Of a stretch of 64,000 nucleotides of DNA, positions 36,428 through 44,866 are shown piece by piece (position 1 is the stretch's first letter; each line of letters begins with the position of its first letter). The notes beneath the pieces are model-generated. The model had not been told where the DNA came from, did not search any database, and worked only from the letters and a program-made list of their open reading frames with translations. Made by a program: the position numbers and the translations under genes. This DNA is from Actinomadura sp. WMMA1423 (GTDB lineage Bacteria > Actinomycetota > Actinomycetes > Streptosporangiales > Streptosporangiaceae), in contig NZ_CP041244.1 in assembly GCF_006547145.1 (NCBI RefSeq), positions 9,362,001 to 9,426,000 of the forward strand, written 5' to 3'.

Positions 36428-36430
36428 CGC

Positions 36431-37216
36431 TCAGCGCGGGCGCAGCAGTGTGATCATGCGCCAGGCCCGGGGATCGGCGAGGGGGACCGCCTCCTCGCCG
36501 ATCCCGAAGTCGCCGTACTGCGCCGCGACCTCCAGACCGCCCGCGAGCCGGATCGCGGCGTCCAGCTCGGTGGCGGTCCAGAACCGGTAGGGCACGACGT
36601 CGCGGACGACGCGCGCCCGCGCCCCGTCCCCGCTGATGGCCAGCGTGACGTGGTCGTCGGCGATCTGGGTGACCGGGTCCAGCCGGTCGGACGGCTCGCC
36701 CCAGCGCACGCTCGCCCGGACGCCGTCCCGCTCGACCGTCCACCCGGTGCTGACGCTCGGATCGTCGCTCAGCCGGTCGCGGGGGTGCGACATCTCGATG
36801 ACGTAGAGGCCGCCGGGGGACAGGTGTTCGGCCGCGCGGCGCAGGTGCGCCACGAACGCGTCCAGGGTCATGAGGTGGGACGTGGAGTCCAGCATGGTCA
36901 CGACGAGGTCGAACCGGCGGCCCAGCTCGAAACGCGTCATGTCGCCCTCGACGACCTCCAGCCGGACGCCGGCGCGCTCGGCCTCGCGGGCGGCGTGGGC
37001 GCACATCCGCGGGTTCAGGTCGAGCGCCGTCGCGGCGAGCCCGCGGCGCGCGAACTCGCGGGCGTGCTCGGCGGGCCCGGCGGCCAGCTCCAGCACCGTG
37101 CCGGGGGCGAGGCCCCGCTCGGCGCACCAGCCGAGGAGCACCTCCACCTCGGCCGGCACGTCGCGGAACGAGCACGCCAGCTCGTACGCCCAGGGGTCGT
37201 CATATACGCCGCTCAC
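36431..37216 (-). CDS. Class I SAM-dependent methyltransferase
   Basis: 261 residues. The SAM-binding motif VLELAAGPAEHAREFARRG is near residue 41, followed by ALDLNPRM and VVEGDMTRF, with VTMLDSTSHL and LSPGGLYVIEM as later strands. The second half is a beta-rich extension. This matches Methyltransf_25-type enzymes; no substrate is seen. It overlaps the upstream ACT-GNAT gene by 17 bases on the same strand, so the two are coupled. Confidence 0.85.
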   Translation of the reverse strand: MSGVYDDPWAYELACSFRDVPAEVEVLLGWCAERGLAPGTVLELAAGPAEHAREFARRGLAATALDLNPRMCAHAAREAERAGVRLEVVEGDMTRFELGRRFDLVVTMLDSTSHLMTLDAFVAHLRRAAEHLSPGGLYVIEMSHPRDRLSDDPSVSTGWTVERDGVRASVRWGEPSDRLDPVTQIADDHVTLAISGDGARARVVRDVVPYRFWTATELDAAIRLAGGLEVAAQYGDFGIGEEAVPLADPRAWRMITLLRPR

Positions 37217-38264
37217 CCGCCCATCCTGCCAGCGCCCCCGGCTCGGCGGGACGGCCGTCCAGCCGCAGCCTGATCTCCACGACGGCGGTGTCCTCGGTGC
37301 GCCGCGTCCGGCCGCCGAGCGAGGTGAGCAGCCGCCGCATCCGGGCGTTCTCGCTCAGCGCGGTCGCGCGCACCTCGACGAGGCCGCGGTCGCGGGCCAG
37401 TTCGAGCAGCAGCCCGGCGAGGCCGCGGCCGAGCCCGCGGCCCTGCCAGGCGTCCTCGACCAGGAACGCCACCTCCGCCGCTCCCGGGTCGCGGACGAGG
37501 ACGAGGTGCGCCAGCGCCAGCAGCGACCCGTCCGGGCCCTCGGCGACCAGCGTCAGGCCGCGCAGGGGATCGCAGAACCGCTCGAACGCCCGTCGCGGCG
37601 GGTACGGCATGGGGCTGAAGTAGCGCATCCTGCGGCTGTCCAGCGAGCAGCGCTCGTGCAGCGCGCGCACGGCGCCCTCGTCGCGCCGCTCGATCGGCCG
37701 GACGACCACCTGCGTGCCGTCGCGCAGCGCGATCCGCCGGGACGCGCGGGGGCGCGGCACGGTGGGGAGCGCCGCGCGCACCAGCGCGTCGGCCCGCGCC
37801 GCCTCCGTCGCGGTGAACGGCAGGCCCACGCGCCTGAGCCGGACCGACCGCCCGCGCACCGGGACGAGGAGGTCGCACCGGTCGGGGTCCTCGTCGCCCG
37901 GCGCGTCCCAGCGCGCGTCGTCGGCGCGCAGCAGCTCCCCGAGGATCTCGGGCACCGCGTGCGGCTCGGCCCGGAGCCGGGCCGCCAGGGCGAGGACGCG
38001 GGTCGGCTCGTCGACCAGCTCGTGGGGGCGCGCGGGCAGCACCGCGGTCCGGATCCCGCCCGCCGCGCCGAGCGCCTCGGCGAGGGCGCGCGCGTCCGGG
38101 CCGCCGCGCGGGACGTCGACGATGAACTCGTCCACCACCCCCTCGGTATCGAGCTGCACGGACAGGCCGAGGATGTTGGCGCCGCGCCGGGCCAGCGCGG
38201 CCGTGAGGGAGGCGAGGCGGCCGGGCCGGTCCTCGATCTCGGTGCGGATGCGGAGCAGCGGCAT
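37200..38264 (-). CDS. ACT-domain/GNAT acetyltransferase fusion
   Basis: 354 residues. Residues 1-75 match an ACT domain (RTEIEDRPGRLASLTAALAR, GANILGLSVQ). From about residue 180 a GNAT fold begins with VVVRPIERRDEGAVRALHER; the acetyl-CoA loop is AWQGRGLGRGLAGLLLELA near residue 290, and the tail has NARMRRLLTSLGG. ACT domains bind amino acids, and such ACT-GNATs are found in actinobacteria as amino-acid-gated acetyltransferases; that gating is inference. GGAGGGAACGTCCC precedes the ATG. The methyltransferase gene follows with a 17-base overlap. Confidence 0.85.
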   Translation of the reverse strand: MPLLRIRTEIEDRPGRLASLTAALARRGANILGLSVQLDTEGVVDEFIVDVPRGGPDARALAEALGAAGGIRTAVLPARPHELVDEPTRVLALAARLRAEPHAVPEILGELLRADDARWDAPGDEDPDRCDLLVPVRGRSVRLRRVGLPFTATEAARADALVRAALPTVPRPRASRRIALRDGTQVVVRPIERRDEGAVRALHERCSLDSRRMRYFSPMPYPPRRAFERFCDPLRGLTLVAEGPDGSLLALAHLVLVRDPGAAEVAFLVEDAWQGRGLGRGLAGLLLELARDRGLVEVRATALSENARMRRLLTSLGGRTRRTEDTAVVEIRLRLDGRPAEPGALAGWAGERRI

Positions 38265-38409
38265 GGGACGTTCCCTCCGGGGCAGTGCCCGCTCGTGTCC
38301 GGTGCGGTCGCCGACAAGGCTCGCCGACGCGTGTTACGCGGCCGCTACGTCATCATGTGCCAGGGGTTTCACATTCCGGACGGGGGTTGAGCCGCCCGCG
38401 CCGAGCGCC

Positions 38410-38415
38410 TAGCGT
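38410..38415 (+). promoter_or_regulatory. -10 box of carboxymuconolactone decarboxylase family gene (leaderless)
   Basis: TAGCGT sits 7 nt before the GTG at 38423, without a Shine-Dalgarno. Confidence 0.6.
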
Positions 38416-38422
38416 GCGGTGA

Positions 38423-39094
38423 GTGATCGACCCCGTGACCGGTGAGCGCGTCAACGACCGACCGCGGCGCGGCCCGTCCCCGACGAGGCTCCCGCTGCTC
38501 CTCCCCGGTTCGCTCAGCGACGAGCAGCGAGCCGTCTACGAGGCGGTGACGGGCGGGCCCCGCGCCGTCGACCGCGACCCGCCCTTCTCCCTGGCCGACG
38601 ACATCGGGCGCCTCCAGGGCCCGTTCAACGCGATGCTCTACAGCCCTCCCGTCGGGCTTCCGCTGCAGGACCTCGGCGCGGCGCTGCGCTTCCGCACGGC
38701 ATTCACCAAGCGCGAGCGGGAGATCGCGACGCTCGTCGTGGCCGCGCACCTGCGCTCGGACTTCGAGTGGTACGCCCACGAGCGCATCGGGCGCCGGCAG
38801 GGGCTCGCCGACGAGGAGATGGACGCGCTTCGCGAGGGCCGCGCCCCGATGCTCGCCGACGTCCGCGAGCGCGTCGTGCACGAGGCGGCGCGGCAGCTCG
38901 TCGCCGAGGGCGACCTCGCCGACGCCGTCTACACCGAGGCGGTGGCGACGCTCGGCCGCACCGCCCTGGTCGAGCTGGTCGCGCTCGTCGGCTACTACCA
39001 GGCGCTCGCGCTCCAGTTGCGCGTGTTCCGGGTCGGCGTCCCGGACGGCGAGGACGCCCCGGAGTGGCCCCCTTCGGGGGACGGGGATGAGTGA
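38423..39094 (+). CDS. Carboxymuconolactone decarboxylase family protein
   Basis: 223 residues. The all-helical AhpD-like fold is visible: GPFNAMLYSPPVG, LRFRTAFTKREREIATLVVA, and SDFEWYAHERIGRRQGL with the metal or active-site Glu/His. The usual Cys-x-x-Cys of AhpD is absent (EWYAHER there), so a peroxidase-type disulfide role is unlikely and a decarboxylase or hydratase role is more in line. It is translated from a GTG with an apparent leaderless promoter. Its end overlaps the GNAT gene by 8 bases. Confidence 0.8.
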   Translation: MIDPVTGERVNDRPRRGPSPTRLPLLLPGSLSDEQRAVYEAVTGGPRAVDRDPPFSLADDIGRLQGPFNAMLYSPPVGLPLQDLGAALRFRTAFTKREREIATLVVAAHLRSDFEWYAHERIGRRQGLADEEMDALREGRAPMLADVRERVVHEAARQLVAEGDLADAVYTEAVATLGRTALVELVALVGYYQALALQLRVFRVGVPDGEDAPEWPPSGDGDE

Positions 39095-39674
39095 GGTCCT
39101 GCGCACGGTGCGGCTGGCCCTGCACCCGGTGTCGATGCGCGACCACGGCGCCCTGCTGACGCACTGGACGGGTCCCCTCGTCCGGCGGCACCTGTTCGAC
39201 GACCGGATGGTCACCCCGGTGCAGGTCAGCGAGATCATCGAGGCCAGCGAGCGGGACTTCGCGACCGAGGGCTACGGGCTGTGGGCGCTGCGCCCCGCCT
39301 CGTGGTCCCCGGGCGCCGGCGCGGCGGCGCACGGCAGCCCGCTGGTCGGCGTGGCCGGGCTCAGCCACCACGAGGGGCCGCTCGGCCACGGGGTGGACGT
39401 CGAGATCCTCTACAGCCTGGAGCCCGACCACTGGGGGCGGGGGCTCGCCGCCGAGGCGTCCCGCGCCGTCCTCGACTACGCGTTCGGGGTGGTCGGCGTG
39501 CACCGGATCACCGCCGAGATCGACACGGCCAACCCCGCGTCGTCGGACATCGCCCTGCAGCTCGGGATGCGGCGGTGGCGGGAGGGCCCCGCCGGCCCCG
39601 ACGGCGCCGCCTACTACGCGGCCGAACGCTCGCGCTGGATCGGATCCCGTCGAATCGCGGACGCCGTACCTTAG
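39087..39674 (+). CDS. GNAT family N-acetyltransferase, RimJ/RimL type
   Basis: 195 residues. It opens with TVRLALHPVSMRDHGALL and has VDVEILYSLEPDHWGRGLAAEASRAV (quoted as two runs: VDVEILYSLEPDHW, then GRGLAAEASRAV), which is the acetyl-CoA binding loop, and VHRITAEIDTANPAS with LGMRRW. These are hallmarks of the RimJ/RimL branch that acetylates amino groups of proteins or small molecules. It overlaps the carboxymuconolactone gene by 8 bases. Its stop codon TAG is part of a TAGAAT -10 that probably drives the next gene. Confidence 0.88.
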   Translation: MSEVLRTVRLALHPVSMRDHGALLTHWTGPLVRRHLFDDRMVTPVQVSEIIEASERDFATEGYGLWALRPASWSPGAGAAAHGSPLVGVAGLSHHEGPLGHGVDVEILYSLEPDHWGRGLAAEASRAVLDYAFGVVGVHRITAEIDTANPASSDIALQLGMRRWREGPAGPDGAAYYAAERSRWIGSRRIADAVP

Positions 39675-39677
39675 AAT
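39672..39677 (+). promoter_or_regulatory. Candidate -10 box for the FAD oxidoreductase gene
   Basis: TAGAAT overlaps the GNAT stop codon, about 30-50 bases before the possible starts of the next gene. Confidence 0.4.
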
Positions 39678-39724
39678 CCGTCGCCTACTGGTGCTTTTGT
39701 TGCGGAATGCAGCAGTATGAGCGC

Positions 39725-41167
39725 ATGAGCTCCTCCCCGGGCCGGGCGCCGCTGGCGCCCGGCTTCGCCAACGGCGGTGTCTCCCACTGGTACCGGGCGG
39801 CCGGGCGCCCCGCCCCCGGCCCCCGCCTCCCCGGCCCGCGCACCGCCGACGTGTGCGTCGTCGGCGCCGGCTACACCGGGCTCTGGACGGCCTACTACCT
39901 CAAGCGCGCCCGCCCCGACCTGCACGTCATCGTGCTGGAGCGCGAGTTCGCGGGGTTCGGCGCGTCCGGGCGCAACGGCGGCTGGGTGCTGGGGGAGATC
40001 GCGGGGTCCCGGGAGCGCTACGCCGCCCGCCACGGGCGTCCCGCCGCGGTCGCGCTGCAGCACGCCATGTTCCGGGCGGTGGACGAGGTCGTCCGCGTCG
40101 CCGACGCGGAGGACATCGACGCCGGGGTGGTCAAGGGAGGCGTCCTGCACGTGGCCCGCAACGCCGCCCAGCGGGCCCGCCTCGCGGCGCTGGTGGACGA
40201 GGCCCGCGACTGGGGCTGGAGCGACGACGACCTCGTCCCGCTGCCCGCCGCCGAACGCGACGACCGGTTGCGCGTCGCGGGCGCGACCGGCGCGGCGTGG
40301 AGCCCCCACGCCGCCCGCGTGCAGCCCGCCGCGCTGGTCCGCGGCCTCGCCGGGGCGGTCCGGCGGCTCGGCGTGGAGATCTACGAGCGCACGCCCGTCG
40401 TCCGGATCGACCCGCGCGGCCCGGACGGGCCGGCGCGGGCGATCACCCCGTTCGGGGCCGTCACCGCCGAGTACGTCCTGCGCGGCACCGAGGGCTTCAC
40501 CGCCGCGCTGCCCGGCCACCGCCGCGACTGGCTCCCGATGAACAGCTCCATGATCGTTACGACGCCGCTGCCGCCCCGCGCCTGGAAGGCGATCGGGTGG
40601 GAGCGCCGCGAGCTGCTCGGCGACATGGCGCACTACTACATGTACGCCCAGCGCACCGCCGACGACCGCATCGCCTTCGGCGGCCGGGGCCGCCCATACC
40701 GGTACGGCTCGCGCGTCGACGACGGCGGCCGGACCGAGCCGGCCACCGTGGACGCCCTCTGGACGATGCTCACCGGGATGTTCCCCGCCGTCGCGGAGGG
40801 GGGCGAGGTGGGGGTGGAGCACGCCTGGTCGGGCGTCCTCGGCGTCCCCCGCGACTGGTGCGCGACGGTCGTCCTCGACCACGCGACCGGGCTCGGCCAC
40901 GCCGGCGGGTACACCGGGCACGGCGTCGCCACCGCGAACCTCGCCGGCCGGACCCTCCGCGACCTCGTGCTGCGCCGCGACACCGACCTGACCGCGCTGC
41001 CGTGGGTGGACCGGCGCGTCCGCCGCTGGGAGCCCGAACCGCTGCGGTGGCTCGGCGTCCACGCGATGTACGCCCTCTACCGGGCCGCCGACGCCCGCGA
41101 GGCGTCCGCGCCGACCGGCAACACCTCCGGCCTGGCCCGCCTCGCCGACCGCATCACCGGGCACTGA
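39725..41167 (+). CDS. FAD-dependent oxidoreductase (DAO family)
   Basis: 480 residues. The FAD Rossmann motif VCVVGAGYTGLWTAYYL is near residue 42, followed by the Glu of VIVLERE and GFGASGRNGGWVLGE, a typical DAO feature. Near the C-terminus GLGHAGGYTGHGVATANLAG forms the flavin-capping region, with DADG-like parts absent. The family oxidises amines or amino acids (glycine/sarcosine/D-amino acid/gamma-glutamylputrescine types). The start is 39725 or 39707, and neither has a strong ribosome site. A racemase and an XRE-cupin regulator are neighbours, so a role in amino acid or polyamine use is plausible. Confidence 0.82.
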   Translation: MSSSPGRAPLAPGFANGGVSHWYRAAGRPAPGPRLPGPRTADVCVVGAGYTGLWTAYYLKRARPDLHVIVLEREFAGFGASGRNGGWVLGEIAGSRERYAARHGRPAAVALQHAMFRAVDEVVRVADAEDIDAGVVKGGVLHVARNAAQRARLAALVDEARDWGWSDDDLVPLPAAERDDRLRVAGATGAAWSPHAARVQPAALVRGLAGAVRRLGVEIYERTPVVRIDPRGPDGPARAITPFGAVTAEYVLRGTEGFTAALPGHRRDWLPMNSSMIVTTPLPPRAWKAIGWERRELLGDMAHYYMYAQRTADDRIAFGGRGRPYRYGSRVDDGGRTEPATVDALWTMLTGMFPAVAEGGEVGVEHAWSGVLGVPRDWCATVVLDHATGLGHAGGYTGHGVATANLAGRTLRDLVLRRDTDLTALPWVDRRVRRWEPEPLRWLGVHAMYALYRAADAREASAPTGNTSGLARLADRITGH

Positions 41168-41187
41168 CGAGCGCCGGCCGCGGCGCC

Positions 41188-41919
41188 TCAGCGCCCGTCG
41201 AGGCGCCCCCCGCGCCAGGTGGGAAGCGGGGCGCGGTCCGCCGCGACCTCGAAGGCGGCGCGGGCCAGCAGGCGGGTGGAGTCGAGCGTGGGCAGCGGCG
41301 ACACCTCGGGCGTGACCAGGAGCGGGATCTCGGTGCACACCAGCGCGACGGCGTCGCATCCGCGCGCGGCGAGCCCCTCGATGATCCGGAGGTACTGGCG
41401 GCGCGATTCCTCGGTGATGATCCCGTTGACCAGCTCGTCGAAGATGATCCGGTTGACGGTCTCCCGGTCGGCCGGGTCCGGGACCTCGGCGCCGATGCCC
41501 CGCGCGGCCAGCTCGCGGGGGTAGAGGGGGCCGTCCATGGTGTAGCGGGTGCCGAGCACGCCGACGCGCGTCCGGCCCTCGCGGGCCGCCTGGTCGGCGA
41601 CGACCCGGACGATGTGCAGGCCGGGGAGCGCGAGATCGTCGCCGGGGTGCTCGAGGGCGAGGTGCGCGGTGTTGTCGGGGCAGGCGAAGAAGTCCGCGCC
41701 GGCCGCGGCGAGCCGCCGGACGCTCTCGGCCAGGGTCTTCCTGATCGGGGCGTGGTCGCCGGCGTCCCACGCGGGCATGCTGCGCGCCATCGCGATGAGG
41801 TCGAGCGTCACGTCCGGGTGGTCGTCGGGGCCCAGCTCGCGGAAGCCCTCCTGGCAGAAGGCCCGCAGGCACAGTGCCGCGCCCTCGGCGCTGTGGGCGA
41901 GGATGCCGAGATGTCTCAT
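41188..41919 (-). CDS. Aspartate/glutamate racemase family protein
   Basis: 243 residues. The two catalytic cysteines are in FFACPDNTAH (about residue 85) and ALVCTEIPLL (about residue 197), the signature of PLP-independent Asp/Glu racemases. The start MRHLGILAHSAEGA gives the phosphate or substrate loop. It may act on aspartate, glutamate or a hydantoin-type acid. It is divergent from an XRE-cupin regulator gene, with a palindrome in the shared gap. A weak AGGACTGAGC is upstream of the ATG. Confidence 0.85.
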   Translation of the reverse strand: MRHLGILAHSAEGAALCLRAFCQEGFRELGPDDHPDVTLDLIAMARSMPAWDAGDHAPIRKTLAESVRRLAAAGADFFACPDNTAHLALEHPGDDLALPGLHIVRVVADQAAREGRTRVGVLGTRYTMDGPLYPRELAARGIGAEVPDPADRETVNRIIFDELVNGIITEESRRQYLRIIEGLAARGCDAVALVCTEIPLLVTPEVSPLPTLDSTRLLARAAFEVAADRAPLPTWRGGRLDGR

Positions 41920-41928
41920 GCTCAGTCC

Positions 41929-41946
41929 TGTTCGTTGTGGCGAACA
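41929..41946. promoter_or_regulatory. Palindrome in the racemase/XRE-cupin divergent gap
   Basis: TGTTCG-TTGTGG-CGAACA is a perfect 6-bp inverted repeat with a 6-base spacer. It sits just before the racemase ATG and 48 bases before the regulator GTG. TTGTGG/TACGAT in and after it could be a plus-strand promoter (15-base spacing). It is a likely operator for the XRE-cupin protein. Confidence 0.5.
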
Positions 41947-41993
41947 ATCGTCCGTTACGATGAACACTATCGTCGAGGTGCGGGAGTCGGCCA

Positions 41994-42539
41994 GTGGACC
42001 TGATCGCGGTGATCGCGGCGTCGATCCGGCGGGAGCGCGAGCGCGCCGGGATGTCCCAGACGGAGCTGGCCAGGCGCGCGGGCCTGGCCAAGTCGACGCT
42101 CTCCCAGCTGGAGTCGGGCGCCGGCAACCCGAGCGTCGAGACGCTGTGGGCCCTGGGGACGGCCCTGAACGTCCCCTTCAGCCGCCTGGTGGACCCGCCC
42201 CGCCCGGCCGTCCGGGTGGTCCGGGCGGGGGAGGGGCCGGCCGCGCACTCCGACCGGGCGGACTACACGGCCACGCTGCTGGCCTCCTCCCCGCCCAACG
42301 CCCGCCGCGACCTCTACCGCGTCACGGCGGAGCCCGGCGAGCCGCGGGTCTCCGACCCCCACCCGCCGGGGACGGTCGAGCACCTCGTCCTCGGCGCGGG
42401 ACGCGCCCTGGCGGGCCCCTCGTCCGAGCCGGTCGAACTGGGCCCCGGCGACTACCTCACCTATCCCGGCGACGCCCCGCACGTCTTCGAGGCCCTCGTC
42501 CCCGGCACGGCCGCGATCTTCCTGATGGAGCACGTCTGA
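41994..42539 (+). CDS. XRE-family regulator with cupin domain
   Basis: 181 residues. The N-terminal HTH reads IRRERERAGMSQTELARRAG and LAKSTLSQLESGAGNPSVETL. The C-terminal cupin includes ELGPGDYLTYPGDAPHVFEAL as the second cupin motif. XRE-cupin proteins sense small molecules such as amino acids or polyamines and often repress the divergent gene, here the racemase. The start GTG is preceded by GGGAGTCGG. It resembles the PuuR class; the neighbouring DAO gene agrees with that but does not prove it. Confidence 0.88.
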   Translation: MDLIAVIAASIRRERERAGMSQTELARRAGLAKSTLSQLESGAGNPSVETLWALGTALNVPFSRLVDPPRPAVRVVRAGEGPAAHSDRADYTATLLASSPPNARRDLYRVTAEPGEPRVSDPHPPGTVEHLVLGAGRALAGPSSEPVELGPGDYLTYPGDAPHVFEALVPGTAAIFLMEHV

Positions 42540-42558
42540 CGCCGGGTCCGGGGCGCCC

Positions 42559-43287
42559 CTAGAAGGTGCGGTAGTGCGTGGTGAGGCGGCCCTCGTCGTC
42601 CAGGACGTGGAAGGCGACGCCTGGAGGGGCGTCCATGTCAGCGATGTCGCCCTCCTGCCACGGCAGCCGGAGCGTGGACACGACCCCCGGCGCGACGAGC
42701 AGGGGCCGGCCCGCGAAGGTCGTGGCCGCCGCCGTGTGGGCGTGCCCGCAGAGAACGGCCACGACCTGCGGATGGCGCAGGACCACCTCGCTCAGCCGCC
42801 GCTCGCCGAACTGCCGGATCCCGTCGACGTACGGGACCTGGAGCGTCGCGGGCGGATGGTGGAAGCAGACGAACGCGGGCGCGTCCGGTGCCTCGGCCAG
42901 GCTCCGGTCGAGCCAGCCGATCGTCTCGTCGTCGAGGCGCCCGTGGTCCGCACCGGGGACGGTCGAGTCGCACATGAGGAAGGTCGCCCCGGCGATCTCG
43001 TGGACGCGGTTGACCGGACCACCGCTCGGCGGCTCGTCCAGCAGGACCTCGCGGAACGGGCCGCGCACGTCGTGGTTGCCGGGGCAGGTGAGCACCGGGT
43101 GCCGCGAGGCGAGCGCCTTGCGGGCCTGCTCGTACTCGGCGGGCTCGCCGTGGTCGGCGACGTCCCCGGTGACGAGGACGGCGTCGAGCGGCACGCCGTT
43201 CAGATGGTCCATGACGCGTGCCGTGCGTTCGGCCCGGTGGTCGCCGCCGTCCAGATGGGTGTCGCTGAGCTGCGCGAAAACAATCAT
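42559..43287 (-). CDS. Metallophosphoesterase, class III cAMP phosphodiesterase-like
   Basis: 242 residues. The calcineurin-like motifs are complete: SDTHLDGG at residue 8, VTGDVADHG, CPGNHDVRG, FHHPP and CGHAHTA. This arrangement matches CpdA/Rv0805-type phosphodiesterases. The cyclic nucleotide substrate is inferred; the window has two Crp-type regulators elsewhere. A TAGATT -10 lies 6 nt before the ATG, so the mRNA is probably leaderless. It is divergent from a MocR-type gene across only 46 bases. Confidence 0.85.
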   Translation of the reverse strand: MIVFAQLSDTHLDGGDHRAERTARVMDHLNGVPLDAVLVTGDVADHGEPAEYEQARKALASRHPVLTCPGNHDVRGPFREVLLDEPPSGGPVNRVHEIAGATFLMCDSTVPGADHGRLDDETIGWLDRSLAEAPDAPAFVCFHHPPATLQVPYVDGIRQFGERRLSEVVLRHPQVVAVLCGHAHTAAATTFAGRPLLVAPGVVSTLRLPWQEGDIADMDAPPGVAFHVLDDEGRLTTHYRTF

Positions 43288-43293
43288 GCCGCG

Positions 43294-43325
43294 AATCTAG
43301 GCGGTCACCGGACCAGGATTAAGAT
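43294..43325. promoter_or_regulatory. Back-to-back leaderless promoters (metallophosphoesterase and MocR genes)
   Basis: Minus strand: TAGATT at 43294-43299, 6 nt before the phosphoesterase ATG. Plus strand: TAAGAT at 43320-43325, 8 nt before the MocR ATG. Each promoter's upstream part must overlap the other gene's promoter. CCAG direct repeats flank GATTAAGAT here, a possible MocR self-site. Confidence 0.55.
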
Positions 43326-43333
43326 CCAGTCGC

Positions 43334-44734
43334 ATGCGCGAAGACTGGACCGGTTCGATCGACCTGCATCTGGACCTCGACCCTTCCGGTGGCCGCCGCG
43401 CCGGGCTCGAACGCGCGCTCCGCGACGCCATCAGGTCCCGGCGCCTGGCCCCCGGCGACGTCGTCCCGTCGACCCGCGCGCTGGCCGCCGAGCTCGGCCT
43501 GGCGCGCGGGACGGTCACCGCCGCCTACGACCAGCTCACGGCCGAGGGCTACCTCACGGCCGTGCCCGGCTCGCGCACGCGCGTCGCGGCGGGTCCCGCC
43601 CCCGGCCCCGCCGCACCCGTCCCGCCGGCCGCGGAGCCGTCGCCCGCGGCGGCGGCACACGACCTGCTGCCCGGACGGCCCGACGCGAGCACGTTCCCGG
43701 CCGCGGCGTGGCTGCGCTCGACCCGCCGGGTGCTGGCGTCCGCCCCGCCCGACGTGCACGCGCTCGGTGACCCGCGCGGGCGGCCCGAGCTGCGCGAGGC
43801 GCTGGCCGGCTACCTCGGCCGTGCCCGGGGCGTCCAGGCCGACCCCGCCCGGATCGTGGTCACCTCCGGCTACGCCCAGTCCCTCGGCCTCCTGGCCGCC
43901 GTCCTGCGGGACCTCGGGACGACGGCGTTCGCGATGGAGGAGCCGGGGCACTTCTTCCACCGCGAGATCGTCCGGCGCGCCGGGCTCGGCATCGTCCCGC
44001 TCCCCGTGGACGAGCGGGGCGCGCACCCGGGCCCGCTCGACCGGGCGGGCGCGGCCGTGCTCACCCCGGCCCACCAGTACCCCACCGGCGCGACCCTGCG
44101 GCCTGACCGCCGCCGGGCCTTCACCGCCTGGGCCCGCCAGGCGGGCGCGACGATCGTCGAGGACGACTACGACGGCGAGTTCCGCTACGACCGCCAGCCG
44201 GTCGGGGCACTGCAGGGGACGGCGCCCGACCACGTCGTCTACGGCGGCACCGCGTCCAAGACCCTCGCGCCCGCGATGCGCCTCGCCTGGCTGGTCCTGC
44301 CCGAGCGCCTGGTGGAGCCCTTCGCCGAGGCCAAGCGCCTCGCCGACGCCCACACCCAGTCGCTCGCCCAGCTCACCCTCGCCGACCTCATCGACACCCA
44401 CGCCTACGACCGGCACGTCCGCGCCGCACGCCTGCGCTACCGGCGCCGCCGCGACCTGCTGGTCGCCACGCTCCGCGAACGCGCGCCGCATGTCGGGGTC
44501 CAGGGGATCGCCGCCGGGCTGCACGCCCTCGCCCTGCTCCCGGACGGCGGGCAGGGTGAGGGCGAGATCATGCGCCGCGCCGCGTTCCATGACCTCGCCC
44601 TCATGCCTCTGCGCGACCACTGGCAGGAGCCGGACGGACGCCCGCAGGGCCTCGTCGTGGGCTACAGCACCCCGGTCGGCGCCGCCTACCCGGCCGCCCT
44701 GGACGCCCTCTGCACCGTGCTCGCACCGGTCTGA
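43334..44734 (+). CDS. MocR-type regulator (GntR HTH plus aminotransferase-like domain)
   Basis: 466 residues. The N-terminal winged helix reads LAPGDVVPSTRALAAELGL and ARGTVTAAYDQLTAEGYL. A Pro-rich linker (about 95-115) leads to a fold-type I PLP domain with the lysine at about 309 in GGTASKTLAPAMRLAW and the aspartate in IVEDDYDGEFRYDR. Such proteins, for example PdxR, sense PLP or amino-acid derivatives. The target is probably the gene itself or the divergent one. No pdxST genes are nearby, so the regulon is open. Confidence 0.9.
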   Translation: MREDWTGSIDLHLDLDPSGGRRAGLERALRDAIRSRRLAPGDVVPSTRALAAELGLARGTVTAAYDQLTAEGYLTAVPGSRTRVAAGPAPGPAAPVPPAAEPSPAAAAHDLLPGRPDASTFPAAAWLRSTRRVLASAPPDVHALGDPRGRPELREALAGYLGRARGVQADPARIVVTSGYAQSLGLLAAVLRDLGTTAFAMEEPGHFFHREIVRRAGLGIVPLPVDERGAHPGPLDRAGAAVLTPAHQYPTGATLRPDRRRAFTAWARQAGATIVEDDYDGEFRYDRQPVGALQGTAPDHVVYGGTASKTLAPAMRLAWLVLPERLVEPFAEAKRLADAHTQSLAQLTLADLIDTHAYDRHVRAARLRYRRRRDLLVATLRERAPHVGVQGIAAGLHALALLPDGGQGEGEIMRRAAFHDLALMPLRDHWQEPDGRPQGLVVGYSTPVGAAYPAALDALCTVLAPV

Positions 44735-44866
44735 CCGGACGTCACGACCATTCCCGTGCGCGACGGGTGGATGACTCACCGTGAGGATCGGGCTTCCTGG
44801 CGCTGCCGCGACCCGCTTCTGGCCCAGAGCGTCTCCAGCCCGCACGCCGGGCGGTGCCGGAGGGGG

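Noticed and set aside
44735..44866. A gene or terminator in the gap between MocR and MMPL
   Set aside because: Only a short CCGGTC-T-GACCGG palindrome at the MocR stop is seen, with a loop of one base, so it cannot form a normal terminator hairpin.
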